Source: CALODL01 sp942492115
GTDB lineage: Bacteria > Planctomycetota > Phycisphaerae > UBA1845 > CAIVHJ01
Assembly: GCA_942492115.1 (NCBI GenBank)
Contig: CALODL010000009.1
Location: 62,001 to 126,000, forward strand
DNA: 64,000 bases
Direction of reading: 5' to 3'
Below the pieces are notes generated by a model. That model saw only the letters and a list, made by a program, of their open reading frames with translations, had not been told where the DNA came from and ran no database searches. This document shows positions 1-9,172 of this stretch, in pieces; the first letter of the stretch is position 1; every line of letters begins with the position of its first letter. Both the position numbers and the translations under genes were made by a program.

Positions 1-265
1 GACGCCGCGGCTCATTCGCGACCTCGCCGACCTGCTCAGCGACCAGGACGGCGAGCCGCGCACCGAAACACTCATCCATCGCACCCTGGACATGATGGCG
101 TGCAAGGCAGCAGTCAAGGCAGGCGATATCCTGACCGAAGACGAACGCCGCAACCTCATCGATCAGAGGCACCTCGCCGATCGACACACACACTGCCCGC
201 ATGGACGGCCTACTGCATTGCGGTTCTCGTTGAGCGACCTCGAACGTCAGTTCAAGCGAAAGTAA
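1..265 (+). CDS. mutL: DNA mismatch repair protein MutL, C-terminal end (5' truncated)
   Basis: The frame starting at base 2 is open from the window edge to a TAA at 263-265 and gives the last 87 residues of MutL. MutL couples MutS mismatch recognition to downstream repair. The C-terminal dimerisation domain is recognisable from 'KAAVKAGDILTEDE' followed by 'HCPHGRPT' and the closing 'LERQFKRK', the family's usual end with its metal-binding CPHGRP motif. The gene runs off the left edge, so the ATPase domain is not visible. MutS lies about 51 kb to the right, so the two mismatch repair genes are linked but not adjacent. Confidence 0.93.
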   Translation, partial: TPRLIRDLADLLSDQDGEPRTETLIHRTLDMMACKAAVKAGDILTEDERRNLIDQRHLADRHTHCPHGRPTALRFSLSDLERQFKRK

Positions 266-289
266 CAGCCCGGAACACACCATGACGGA

Positions 290-1633
290 GTGGGAGCTTT
301 GACCGATCCAACGGGTGCTGCAAGCACGACCGAAATGTGTTGGCGCGACAGCCAGGGGCAGCCGTGGACCGTGCGGGCCGACACGACCAGCCTGGTGCTG
401 TCGGACGGGGCTCAGATCCACGTCATTCCTCACGAAAACCTCGACCACGCCGTCGACTACAACGAGGTTGCCGGCGGAGTCGTATTGCGCATCGATCTCG
501 ACTCGCGCCAGGTAGGTTTCCTCGTGCCCAGCGCCGAAGCAAACGATGTACTCACCGCGCTGAACTGGACCAACACCAAGGCGAATCTGCAAGCCGAGCG
601 GCTGCGTCACCTCGACAGCCGACCTCACACATGGCCTACCGTAACCCGCCTGTCCATAGTCACGTTGTTTTGCGCGGCGGCATCCACCTGCCCGTGGCAA
701 CCGTGGATCGGAGTCGGGCTCGGCTGCCTGGCGGTCGTGGGCATCGCAGGCAGCTGGTGGCAGGCTCGCAGTCATGCCCGTTTGCAGCACGTGCGAGCCC
801 TGGCCCTGGCTGCAGGGGCCTGTGTGCTGATTGGCGCGGCGGCCAATACTCTGTGCCTGGTGGCAGAGCCGGTTGAGGGAACGGCGGCCGCCGGCGTACC
901 CGCCAACCTGGGCCCGGACGTACGCTCGATCATCATTGCCATCATCATGGTGTTGCTGTCACTGACAATACACGAAATGGCGCACGCGCTGACGGCGTGG
1001 TGGTGCGGCGACCTCGGCCCCGTCCACGCGGGCCGTGTCACGTTGAATCCGCTGGCCCACATCGATCCCCTCGGAACGATCCTGGTGCCTGCGGTTCTCG
1101 CGTACTGGGGTGGGATGGTCTTTGGTTGGGCCAAACCCGTCATGGTCACACTGCATGGCGTGCCCAATCCGCGGCGGGCCAACATCCTCATATCTGCCGC
1201 CGGGCCGGCGTCCAACCTACTCATGGCCATGGTCTTCTTCGGACTGTTCGTGATCCTCGCCTGCGTACTGCCGCGCGCCGTTCCGCAGGCCGACATTCAC
1301 AACCTCACCGCGCAGGGAGGGCCGATTGTCATGGACGGTTTTAAGGGAGCAGGGTACGTCGCCCTTCTCGCCGCAAGCCTGAAATGGGGCGTCATCATCA
1401 ACCTGATCCTGTGCGGGTTCAACCTGATTCCCCTGCCACCGTTGGACGGCAGTCACATCGCGCGTGCATTGTTTCCCAGCACGGTAGGTCGGTTCTATCA
1501 CGCGATCGGTCCGTTCGCCCTACTCCTGTTCCTCGGGATGATCGCAACCGGCGTGTTTGGCGCGTTGCTGCAACCGATCTACCGGTTCACCGGATCGGCC
1601 TTTGACACAGTCGGCCACATCACCGGGTTGTGA
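290..1633 (+). CDS. M50 (site-2 protease family) membrane metallopeptidase
   Basis: Integral membrane zinc peptidase of the M50 family, which cleaves transmembrane segments of other proteins. The zinc ligands are the HEMAH motif at about residues 228-232 and the aspartate of 'NLIPLPPLDGS' near residue 390. Several hydrophobic segments follow a soluble N-terminal stretch of about 100 residues that has no obvious domain. Length (447 aa) is larger than the minimal YwhC/Rip3-like members because of this stretch. The GTG at 290 opens the frame, but a TTG at 299 sits just after GGAGTGGGAG and is an equally good start. It lies 24 bases after mutL. The substrate cannot be read from the sequence. Confidence 0.85.
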   Translation: MGALTDPTGAASTTEMCWRDSQGQPWTVRADTTSLVLSDGAQIHVIPHENLDHAVDYNEVAGGVVLRIDLDSRQVGFLVPSAEANDVLTALNWTNTKANLQAERLRHLDSRPHTWPTVTRLSIVTLFCAAASTCPWQPWIGVGLGCLAVVGIAGSWWQARSHARLQHVRALALAAGACVLIGAAANTLCLVAEPVEGTAAAGVPANLGPDVRSIIIAIIMVLLSLTIHEMAHALTAWWCGDLGPVHAGRVTLNPLAHIDPLGTILVPAVLAYWGGMVFGWAKPVMVTLHGVPNPRRANILISAAGPASNLLMAMVFFGLFVILACVLPRAVPQADIHNLTAQGGPIVMDGFKGAGYVALLAASLKWGVIINLILCGFNLIPLPPLDGSHIARALFPSTVGRFYHAIGPFALLLFLGMIATGVFGALLQPIYRFTGSAFDTVGHITGL

Positions 1634-1648
1634 ACCCTGAGCCTGGAG

Positions 1649-3058
1649 TCAATCGGACCGCGCGGGCTGCCCCGCCAACACGAGACGCCGCAGCGCAGGC
1701 AAGGAGTGCGTGATCACCACGGTGTTCTCAGTGACTGCGAGCGCTGGACCATACACACCGAACTGCGAGTACCACCACCCCTCCGGTGACCGATGGAGCT
1801 GAGGCCGGAACCATCCGCTGTGGCGCGTGAGATAGGCGGCAAAGTGCGTCATCACGACATCCACTGCCTTCTGGAGCCCAGCCGAATCCCCGATGATGTC
1901 CATGCGCACGGTCACCAGCAGCGCAGGCAGCAGCGCATGCGGCGGGGCGTTGTGCACGATGCATACGCCGTGCAGCGGACGCAACAGCAGATCAGTCAGT
2001 GAGTCCTCTTCATCTTCGTCCAACGTGGACCAGCCCGCAGCCAGCGCTGCGCGCGTGGCCTGCCGATGTGCGGCAACATAGACTGCCGCACAGCGCCGAA
2101 TAACATCAGCGCTCGTGGCATTCAGCCGCGCATACCACGTCGCCTCAGCAGGCACGAACCTCTGTTCTTCGGCTGCGTCGAGTGGAGCGGTCAGGATCGT
2201 GTGCTCCAAACGACCAGCCTGTTGTTGAACCATGTCCAGGCACAGCCCCCGTCCGCGCCGGGATCCGATCCACAGCGTGCGGTGGGGCGCGATCCCCGCC
2301 GCCTGAAGAATCGCTTGGGCGCGCTCGGCGGCTCGAGGCCCGACACTGCGCAGCAGCATCGCCCAATCCACGAACAACACGACACGAGCCTCCTCGACCG
2401 CCGTGAGACGCTGGGCTTCTGTGATGAATGCATCCGTCGCCACCGGGTTCGGCCGCGTGCGTCCGACATCAATTGCTGGCGGCTGGGCCGCTCGTCCTAT
2501 ACCCACGTGATAGGTGTCCCCTCGGGAACCCCAATGAATCTGGGCCCACTCAGGCAAGCGGCTGTCTGTCAGTGTGTGCTGCAGGGCGACCCCGTCCTGC
2601 ACAGTCGTCAGCTGTGCCGTCGCGCTCGTCGTATGGCGTTTGAGCAATGCGGCAATGCGTGCCTCGATAGCCTGATGCGCGCCGCCGTCGAACACCACCA
2701 GGCTAATGGCCAGGCGGTCGAGACGCGTGCTGTGTGCGCCGACCGACCGCAGGTGGACATCATGGAGAATCAGCAGATGTGGGAACTCGGCGATGACCGG
2801 CACTGCTCGAATGGAGTCGATGAGCAACGCCTGTTGCGGCCCGATGTCACCCAATAGCCCCGCATCGAACAATCGCCCTACGACGCCGGCGACCGCACCC
2901 ACGCCGGACGTGTGCCCTTCCGCTGTAGAAGGCTCGAAATACAGCGCCGCCCGCGCTGTGGCCGGAACGTGTTCGGCGGCGGCGCGCCAATGGCCCGCCC
3001 GCACAGTCGGTGTACTGCATGCCGCACAGACGCAAGTCAAGAATGTCAATACACGCAT
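1649..3058 (-). CDS. Secreted hypothetical protein
   Basis: A 469-residue protein that I do not recognise. It starts with a short hydrophobic signal-like segment containing two cysteines ('FLTCVCAACS'), so it is probably exported or a lipoprotein. The rest has alternating hydrophobic segments and no clear catalytic motif. The overall character, with long regions of mixed strands and helices and repeated evaluation of paired values, resembles the DUF3352-like secreted proteins frequent in planctomycetes, but this is only an impression. It lies downstream of nrnA in the same direction (20-base gap) and converges on the M50 gene, with 15 bases between their ends. Confidence 0.6.
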   Translation of the reverse strand: MRVLTFLTCVCAACSTPTVRAGHWRAAAEHVPATARAALYFEPSTAEGHTSGVGAVAGVVGRLFDAGLLGDIGPQQALLIDSIRAVPVIAEFPHLLILHDVHLRSVGAHSTRLDRLAISLVVFDGGAHQAIEARIAALLKRHTTSATAQLTTVQDGVALQHTLTDSRLPEWAQIHWGSRGDTYHVGIGRAAQPPAIDVGRTRPNPVATDAFITEAQRLTAVEEARVVLFVDWAMLLRSVGPRAAERAQAILQAAGIAPHRTLWIGSRRGRGLCLDMVQQQAGRLEHTILTAPLDAAEEQRFVPAEATWYARLNATSADVIRRCAAVYVAAHRQATRAALAAGWSTLDEDEEDSLTDLLLRPLHGVCIVHNAPPHALLPALLVTVRMDIIGDSAGLQKAVDVVMTHFAAYLTRHSGWFRPQLHRSPEGWWYSQFGVYGPALAVTENTVVITHSLPALRRLVLAGQPARSD

Positions 3059-3078
3059 GTCACTCCCGCCTTCAGTAC

Positions 3079-4071
3079 CTAGCCCAAGCTGTCGAGCACC
3101 GCATCGACGACCACGCGCCGAGCTTCCTCGAGCGGCAGCTGCAGCCGTACACCGGCCGCGCGGGCGTGCCCGCCTCCGCCCAGGGACTGAGCGATTGCGG
3201 CGACGTCGATCTGGCCCTTGCTCCGAAGACTGACTTTGACAGGATTGCGGGCGTGCTCGACGAAAAGCAACGAGACCTGGACCTGCTCGAGTTTCATGGT
3301 TTCGTTGACCAGATCGTCGAGATCACTGATGTCGGCATGGCACTCCGCAACGAGATCAGAGGTCACCGTTGCCACAGCCACACGACGGCCCGCATGGAAG
3401 GTCACACCGGTCAACATACGACCCGTCAGTCGCATCCGCGCCTCAGTGTGGCGCATGAACAACGCATCGTATAACGTGTCCGTAGCAAACCCGCGTTCGA
3501 GCATCCGCGCGGCGCAACTCAGTGTACGGGGATCGGTATTGGAGTATCTGAACCACCCGGTATCCGTCGCCATGCCAATGAACATGGCCAGTGCGGCTGT
3601 CTGATCGATGGGCCACCCCATCAACTCCCCCCATTCGGCCACTAGCACGCTGGCCGAAGATGCGGTCTCGTCGATGATCTCATAGTCCCCAACAGCATCC
3701 CGAGTGATGTGATGATCGACCACGACAATAGGCAGAACGCGCGATTCGAGAAGGGCCGCCGCGGGCATCAACTGAATGAACGCCGATGTGTCCGCGATGA
3801 TGGCGCCATCGTATTTTTCAGCCAGTGTTTCCGGATCGGACCGGTCCCAGTGGGACACACAATCGTCGGCCAGGACGCCTCGATAGCGTACCGGGAAGTC
3901 TCCGAAAATGACGGCCTCGGCCTGCTTGCCCGCAGCGTTGAGCATGCGACTCAAGCCGACGATACTACCGAGTGCATCGCCGTCCGGACGCTCGTGCGTC
4001 AGCAGCAGGATGCGCTGCCAATCGAGAACACGTTCGCCTCCCTGACGCAGTATGGCTTCTGAAATGGACAT
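3079..4071 (-). CDS. nrnA: DHH/DHHA1 phosphoesterase, NrnA-like oligoribonuclease / pAp phosphatase
   Basis: Cytoplasmic metal-dependent phosphoesterase that degrades very short RNA oligonucleotides (nanoRNA) and, in many members, 3'-phosphoadenosine 5'-phosphate. The DHH domain shows 'THERPDGDALGS' (residues 25-36), an aspartate near residue 94 ('DTSAF') and the signature DHH at 119-121. The C-terminal DHHA1 domain ends with GGGGHARAAG at about 298-307. The length of 330 aa is normal for the family. It sits between ribF and a secreted hypothetical; in many bacteria nrnA lies near ribF/truB/rbfA, which supports the assignment. Confidence 0.9.
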   Translation of the reverse strand: MSISEAILRQGGERVLDWQRILLLTHERPDGDALGSIVGLSRMLNAAGKQAEAVIFGDFPVRYRGVLADDCVSHWDRSDPETLAEKYDGAIIADTSAFIQLMPAAALLESRVLPIVVVDHHITRDAVGDYEIIDETASSASVLVAEWGELMGWPIDQTAALAMFIGMATDTGWFRYSNTDPRTLSCAARMLERGFATDTLYDALFMRHTEARMRLTGRMLTGVTFHAGRRVAVATVTSDLVAECHADISDLDDLVNETMKLEQVQVSLLFVEHARNPVKVSLRSKGQIDVAAIAQSLGGGGHARAAGVRLQLPLEEARRVVVDAVLDSLG

Positions 4072-4130
4072 GGAAGGCAGTTGTCCAGGAATAGGCCATC
4101 AATGTCAAACGGCCCGGACCGCGCTAGCGC

Positions 4131-5075
4131 TCATAGCCACTGGGACGCGCCTTCCCGGACACGCTGAACATCGGTGTTGATTTGGCGCATCAGCTCATCG
4201 GGTGACTCGAAACGCTGCTGCGCGCGCAACCGCTTGTGCAGGCGCAGACGCGCCGGCCGATCGTAAACCTCGTCATCGAAATCCAGAAGGTGTGCTTCGA
4301 TCTGCAAGACTGCTTCATCGAACGTTGGGGTGCGCCCGACACTGATCGCGGCAGCCCAGCGCATTGCTCCGATTTGTGCAGTCCCTCCGTAAACCCCCTC
4401 AGCAGGGATTAATTGGGCAATGTCCTCCAGGTTCACCGTGGGGAACCCCAGCTCACGCCCGCGCGCCTGGCCGTGTCCAACGATCCCTTCGATCTCGTGA
4501 GGCCGCCCCAAACAACGTCCTGCGGCCTCCACGTCACCGCCAGCCACCAGCGTCCGAACGAGTGAGCTGGACACCACGACGTCATGAGCATCAACGAGAT
4601 CGATGAGAACGGGCTCGACGATCAGCACCGTGAAACCATGGTTTTCTCCAAGGGTGCGCAACAGGTCCGGTGTGCCTCGCCGATCTCGACCAAAACCGAA
4701 CGACCGGCCTTCGATGACATGGCTGGGACCGATGCGCCCCACGATGATATCTTTGACAAATGTCTCGGCTTCGAGTTGCAGAAGATCGGCAGCCGAGTGT
4801 GCTACGACAACGTGGTCAGCACCCGCATCGGTGAGGAGTTGAATCCGTTGAGGCAGCGTGGTCAATGGTGGCGGCGCCTGGCCTGGACGAAGAACTGCCA
4901 GGGGATGAGGATCGAAGGTCAGCGCAGCGACCCGGCCATCCCCGCCGACCAGAGCACGTGCCCGCTTGAGGATCTCGCGATGGCCCAGATGAACGCCGTC
5001 AAAATTACCGATGGTCAGCGCACATCCAGCCAGGCTGCCCGGCGACAGCTGCTGCAGTTCCAACATCCGATCCAC
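4131..5075 (-). CDS. ribF: Bifunctional riboflavin kinase / FMN adenylyltransferase
   Basis: Makes FMN from riboflavin and then FAD from FMN. The N-terminal adenylyltransferase domain shows 'GNFDGVHLGH' (nucleotidyltransferase HxGH-type motif, about residues 24-33) and 'FGFGRDRRGTP'. The C-terminal kinase domain shows 'GRELGFPTVNL' with the P-T-x-N substrate motif. Length 314 aa is typical. The GTG at 5075 is preceded by GGGAG at 8 bases; an ATG three codons later is the alternative. The cluster nearby depends on flavin (two CrtI-like proteins), but ribF is 24 kb away and is simply a housekeeping gene. Confidence 0.93.
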   Translation of the reverse strand: MDRMLELQQLSPGSLAGCALTIGNFDGVHLGHREILKRARALVGGDGRVAALTFDPHPLAVLRPGQAPPPLTTLPQRIQLLTDAGADHVVVAHSAADLLQLEAETFVKDIIVGRIGPSHVIEGRSFGFGRDRRGTPDLLRTLGENHGFTVLIVEPVLIDLVDAHDVVVSSSLVRTLVAGGDVEAAGRCLGRPHEIEGIVGHGQARGRELGFPTVNLEDIAQLIPAEGVYGGTAQIGAMRWAAAISVGRTPTFDEAVLQIEAHLLDFDDEVYDRPARLRLHKRLRAQQRFESPDELMRQINTDVQRVREGASQWL

Positions 5076-5203
5076 TCAGGTTACTCCCTCAGGACACATC
5101 AAGCAGCATGAGAGAATAGGGCACTTCGCGCGCCGGATCAATGACGCGCCTCGTGGGGTGCATAGACCTGCGTTCGAGGGCGGGCGATCGAGCTTTGATT
5201 GAA

Positions 5204-6349
5204 TCAACGATCCTGACGCTCTTGCGCGTCATACAGGGAACGCTGCAATTGCCGGAGTGTTGACAGTGCGGGTTCGCGTCCATCACGCCAGGCTGGATCG
5301 TCGCCCCAACTCACGATCACATCATCAATCGCACGGTCCATGAATGACTGCTCGTGGCGGAGGCTCGGCTCGAGCGCAGGCGAAGCAACCTGCCCGGTGC
5401 CGCTCTCAGGATCGAACAACACAAACTGCTCGCGCAGGACGCCATGGTGACAAGACCGGGCAACACTGCGCATCATCAGGACGGTCGGATCCGGGGCACA
5501 CACCCGTTGGGCGAGCAAAGAGGTTTGCAGCACCACGGGCACTGCCTGGGCCGTGTCCGATGTGGCCTCCGGCTGAGGTTGTCCTGCGACGGAGGTCACC
5601 GGTGCGGCGGTCACATCATCGTGTGCCCGTCCATCCAGGGCGGACAGGGCATCGAGGTGTTTCCGGGCATTCTTCAACCGCGGCTCGAGTGCAAGCGCCC
5701 GCGAGAATGCACGCTCTGCATCAGCCAACCGGCCCTGCGATTTGTACACCAGGCCAATGTTGTAGTTGGCCCGGGCCGCTCCCAGCCCCTTCTCGAATTC
5801 CCCCAGCGCCTGCTGATAATGGCCCTGGTTGGCCAGCGCCATGCCCAGGTTGATCCGTGCGCGTGCGAACTCGGGGTTGCGCCTCAGAGCTTCGTTGAAG
5901 TGCTTCTGTGCGCGATCCCACTTGTGCTGCAACATGCAGCTGAAACCGAGATTGTTATAGAGATGAACCTGCTCGGGAGCGATTTGAATGGCGCGCAGAA
6001 AACAGCGATCAGCCTCGCTGTACTGGCCAAGCTTGTTCAGACAGATACCCAGCCGGTTGTAGGCCGAAACGAAGTCCTTGTTGATTTCGATTGCCTTGCG
6101 GTACTGCAAGGCCGCTTGCTGAACATTGCCCTTGCTCTCGAACAACTGTCCCGCGGCAAAATGTGTCACCGGCAGGATTTCGGGAGCGGCTTCGGGCTCG
6201 GCATCTTCGATCGCCGCGCGGTTGTACTGATCCCACTCGCTGCCTGATCCGGAGCCGAAGTTCTTGAGAGAGAACTCCTGGCTAACCTGGCAACCGGTAA
6301 CCAGCACGATGCACAGGCCGGCTCCGCCGGCAAACATCGCCTTGTTCAT
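5204..6349 (-). CDS. tadD: TPR lipoprotein of the tad locus (TadD-like)
   Basis: Secreted lipoprotein of 381 aa. The signal peptide ends in a lipobox ('LVTGC', cysteine at about residue 20). Residues 60-240 hold about five to six tetratricopeptide repeats, seen as repeated A-x-x-x-Y/F-x-x-A-I/L-x-x-x-P units. The remaining C-terminal 140 residues look disordered and have no recognised domain. In tad loci a TPR lipoprotein (TadD) helps assemble or stabilise the outer-membrane secretin, and here it closes the tad gene run downstream of TadC. The name rests on the TPR content, lipobox and position; TPR proteins are common, so the orthology is likely but not proven. Confidence 0.75.
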   Translation of the reverse strand: MNKAMFAGGAGLCIVLVTGCQVSQEFSLKNFGSGSGSEWDQYNRAAIEDAEPEAAPEILPVTHFAAGQLFESKGNVQQAALQYRKAIEINKDFVSAYNRLGICLNKLGQYSEADRCFLRAIQIAPEQVHLYNNLGFSCMLQHKWDRAQKHFNEALRRNPEFARARINLGMALANQGHYQQALGEFEKGLGAARANYNIGLVYKSQGRLADAERAFSRALALEPRLKNARKHLDALSALDGRAHDDVTAAPVTSVAGQPQPEATSDTAQAVPVVLQTSLLAQRVCAPDPTVLMMRSVARSCHHGVLREQFVLFDPESGTGQVASPALEPSLRHEQSFMDRAIDDVIVSWGDDPAWRDGREPALSTLRQLQRSLYDAQERQDR

Positions 6350-6390
6350 TGTCGTTACCCCACTGCAGCAAAGCAGGCCGCAGTTGTGGA

Positions 6391-6900
6391 CTACTCGGCG
6401 CCGAGGCCTCCGCCTTCACCGCCACCAATCAATGTCGTCAGATCACGCGCCTGAGGATCGAACGCCTGCGCTTTCACTTCAATGGCCTCCTGGGCAGTCA
6501 TACCACGCCCCAGGGCGACGCCAGACTCGATGTCGATGCGCTCACGCGGGATGCCTGCGGTCTCCAGATAGGCGACGACAGTCTCCATGCGCTGCTTGGT
6601 AAAATCATCGTCGCCTTGACGCGTCGCCATGCGCACCTGGCCGCCGTCCTCGGCCATGATATCGGCCATGATCTTGAGGCGGCGCTCCCCCAGGCTGCTG
6701 AGTCGCGTCGTATGGGCGACAAAATGAACATCAGACAACGACATGTCCCGGCGAACGGCACTCTTGACCATGGCGTCACGCCATTTCTGGGTATTCGTGC
6801 GTCCGCGCTCGTTGCTGAGCTCGCGTGGATTCTCCCCGGTGCTTTCACAACCGGCCAGCGCCAGAACGACGATGCATGCACTAAACACAACACGCTTCAT
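6391..6900 (-). CDS. Putative OmpA-like lipoprotein of the tad locus
   Basis: A 169-residue lipoprotein. A lipobox 'LALAGC' ends the signal peptide near residue 18. Residues 65-130 have the rhythm of an OmpA/MotB peptidoglycan-binding fold: a 'RLKIMADIMAEDGGQVRMATRQGDD' type strand-helix unit, then 'KQRMETVVAYLETAGIPRERI', the typical helix that precedes the last strand in OmpA domains. The match is weak and the canonical NxRLSxxRA motif is not clear. The ATG at 6900 has AAGGAG upstream. It lies between tadC and the TPR gene on the same strand, so a role in anchoring the pilus machine to the cell wall is possible. Confidence 0.65.
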   Translation of the reverse strand: MKRVVFSACIVVLALAGCESTGENPRELSNERGRTNTQKWRDAMVKSAVRRDMSLSDVHFVAHTTRLSSLGERRLKIMADIMAEDGGQVRMATRQGDDDFTKQRMETVVAYLETAGIPRERIDIESGVALGRGMTAQEAIEVKAQAFDPQARDLTTLIGGGEGGGLGAE

Positions 6901-7156
6901 GGGAACGGACTCCTTGTGGTCGAGCGGAGCGGTGTTGATGCGCCCCCGACAGCACACCTCCATGGTGGGCGGCGGGACCGTGTCACTGCATAACTATCGT
7001 GTGAATGCTGCCCAATAATTGAGCTATTCGGTCACGAAACTCCGGAGGCATGGATGGCGGCTACAGACGTCAGAGTGGCAAAAGCTGTTCGCGGGCATGG
7101 ATGTCAGGATAGGCAAGCCTGGTGAGCCCACGCCCCGTGGGCCCACCAGACAGGTG

Positions 7157-8089
7157 TTACATATTTCCGAAAGTGTCCATCAGCTGCAGAACGGCCGGGC
7201 CGACCAGAACGACGAAAATCGCCGGAAAGATGAACAGGATCAGCGGCAGCATCAGCTTGACGGTCGTCTTCTGGGCCGCTTCCTCGGCGCGTTGGCGGCG
7301 CTTGACGCGAAGTGCATCAGCCTGGTTGCGCAGGGCCTTGGCCACGGAAGTTCCGAACCGCTCGGCCTGCGTGACGACCGCGACGAGCGACTTGATCTCC
7401 GGAACGCCGGTCCGCATGGCCATATTGCTCAACGCCTCGGACCGGGGAATACCCATCGCACCCTCATGCGTGACGATCTGCATCTCCTCGGCCAGCTCGG
7501 GATGGACGTGCGACATCTCCTCGCCGACGCGTTGAATGGCGCTGTCCAACGCCAGCCCGGACTCAACTGAAATGACCAGCAGGTCCATCGAGTCAGGCAG
7601 TCCGTTGCGGATCTTGTCGCCACGGGTTCGCGTTGCCACACTCAACCAGTAGTTCGGAGCCATGAACCCCACGCCGCCGGCTCCACAGGTCCACAACATC
7701 ACATCGTTGAACGGTTTGCCCGCAGCCAGCAACCACACCAGGGCCACGATTGCCATGCCAACGCCCAAGAGAGTCTTGGACGCCAGGAACAATGTTGGCG
7801 TGTTCTCTCGTCGAAAGCCGGCGTTCGACAGTTTCACACGCAGCATCGACACGGCCTGAGCGTCCATCGGGGTGGTCCCCCGGGTCGCCAACGGAGCCAT
7901 GCGTTCCAGGACCGCCTCGGCCGCCGAGCGTTTGGCTTTCTTCTGTATCTCGCCAACATCGTCGATGGTTTTTCGCCCCATCATGCGGCGCCGCAGGGCA
8001 TTCTCATCCATGCCGTCTTTGGGCCACAGCGCGTAGGCAATCAACGACACGCTGCTTATTACCAGAATTGCTAGAAGAACGATGCTCAT
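7157..8089 (-). CDS. tadC: Flp pilus assembly inner-membrane protein TadC
   Basis: Inner-membrane platform protein of the Flp/Tad secretion system, a GspF/T2SSF-domain protein that works with TadB as the base for the TadA motor. Length is 310 aa. It has an N-terminal membrane segment, a second hydrophobic region around residues 90-130, the T2SSF domain with 'GLPDSMDLLVISVESGLALDSAIQRV' at about residues 163-190, and two hydrophobic segments at the C-terminus. It follows tadB with an 81-base gap on the same strand, the standard tadA-tadB-tadC order. Confidence 0.92.
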   Translation of the reverse strand: MSIVLLAILVISSVSLIAYALWPKDGMDENALRRRMMGRKTIDDVGEIQKKAKRSAAEAVLERMAPLATRGTTPMDAQAVSMLRVKLSNAGFRRENTPTLFLASKTLLGVGMAIVALVWLLAAGKPFNDVMLWTCGAGGVGFMAPNYWLSVATRTRGDKIRNGLPDSMDLLVISVESGLALDSAIQRVGEEMSHVHPELAEEMQIVTHEGAMGIPRSEALSNMAMRTGVPEIKSLVAVVTQAERFGTSVAKALRNQADALRVKRRQRAEEAAQKTTVKLMLPLILFIFPAIFVVLVGPAVLQLMDTFGNM

Positions 8090-8170
8090 GACACGAACCT
8101 CTCTATCGATCGATCCCGAGGCGACAATGCCCCGACCAGCCCTCTGCTCGGTTGAACTTCTCCAGCACAG

Positions 8171-9151
8171 CTAGACCTTGATGCTGACGATCTTCTTGAT
8201 CATGGCCATACCCATGAGCTGCATCATACCGGCCGTGCACAGCATCATACGGCCACGCGACTCATCAACGAGCGTCATGGCGTACTCGGGATTCATGTAC
8301 ATCGATCCGATGAACACGACAACGGGCAACGCCAGCAGCACCCAACCGGACATTCGCCCTTCGGCGGTCAACCCCTTGACCTGACCAAACAACTCGATGC
8401 GACCGCGGATGATCCCGCAGATGTTGTCGAGCACTTCGGACAAGTCGCCACCGGTTTGCCGTTGAATCAGCACCGCAGTAACGAAGAAACGAATGTCCAT
8501 CTGGTCGCAACGGTTGGCAAAATTCAGTAGTGCATCCTCGATCCGCAGACCGAGATTCTGTTCGTGAAATACCCGAGCAAACTCGGTCCCTGCCGGATCG
8601 GGCAACTGCTCGGAAACCAGTTGGATCGCACCACCAAGAGAGTGACCGGCGCGCAATGACTGGGCCATCATCTCGAACACATCCGGCAACTGATGCAGGA
8701 GCTTGTTCATTCGGCTGTTTCGTCGCCAGCGCAGCCACAGAATCGGCAGGATCATAGCTGCCACACCGGTCGCCATGGCGGTGACCGCGTTGAAACCGAC
8801 GATGATCAGCACCGGAATTGATCCAAAACCACCGCACAGCAGGTACACCAGGAACTTGGCACCAGTGATGTCGACGTTGGCCTGGTCGAGCATGGTTTGG
8901 ACTTTGGGAACGACACTGAAGCCCGAGATGAACTTCAGGATCGGATTCTCCTCGCCGCGATCGGCCTGACGCAGCAGAGACTCGCGAATCTTGTTGCCGC
9001 GTTCCTCTGCTGCCCCCCCGGAGCGCTGCTGAAGTCGCGACATGATCTTAGACTTCTCGTTTCCGCGGGCGTCCATGACCGCCTGGAAGACGCCATAGAT
9101 GAGCAGCATGGCGCCTGCGGCCGGCAGAATAAAGAACAGTATGCCCGTCAT
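8171..9151 (-). CDS. tadB: Flp pilus assembly inner-membrane protein TadB
   Basis: Second T2SSF-domain membrane protein of the Tad machine, 326 aa. An N-terminal membrane segment (residues 1-22) is followed by a hydrophobic pair at about 100-140 and the T2SSF core with 'LLHQLPDVFEMMAQSLRAGHSLGGAIQ' at about residues 150-178. The segment 'FFVTAVLIQRQTGGDLSEVLDNI' is characteristic of TadB. Two more hydrophobic segments finish the protein. It starts 21 bases after the tadA stop codon, so the two are probably co-translated. The order tadA-tadB-tadC supports the call. Confidence 0.93.
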   Translation of the reverse strand: MTGILFFILPAAGAMLLIYGVFQAVMDARGNEKSKIMSRLQQRSGGAAEERGNKIRESLLRQADRGEENPILKFISGFSVVPKVQTMLDQANVDITGAKFLVYLLCGGFGSIPVLIIVGFNAVTAMATGVAAMILPILWLRWRRNSRMNKLLHQLPDVFEMMAQSLRAGHSLGGAIQLVSEQLPDPAGTEFARVFHEQNLGLRIEDALLNFANRCDQMDIRFFVTAVLIQRQTGGDLSEVLDNICGIIRGRIELFGQVKGLTAEGRMSGWVLLALPVVVFIGSMYMNPEYAMTLVDESRGRMMLCTAGMMQLMGMAMIKKIVSIKV

Positions 9152-9172
9152 GGTGTACTCCTGAATGTTGAC

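Noticed and set aside
2066..2857. 263-residue open frame opposite the secreted hypothetical gene.
   Set aside because: Arg/Pro/His-rich composition typical of a reverse-frame shadow; the minus-strand frame has a signal peptide and fits the spacing to nrnA.
5354..6247. Long (297 aa) open frame opposite the TPR lipoprotein gene.
   Set aside because: It has no recognisable domain, no good start site and lies entirely antisense to a gene with clear TPR repeats; such frames are common in G+C-rich DNA.
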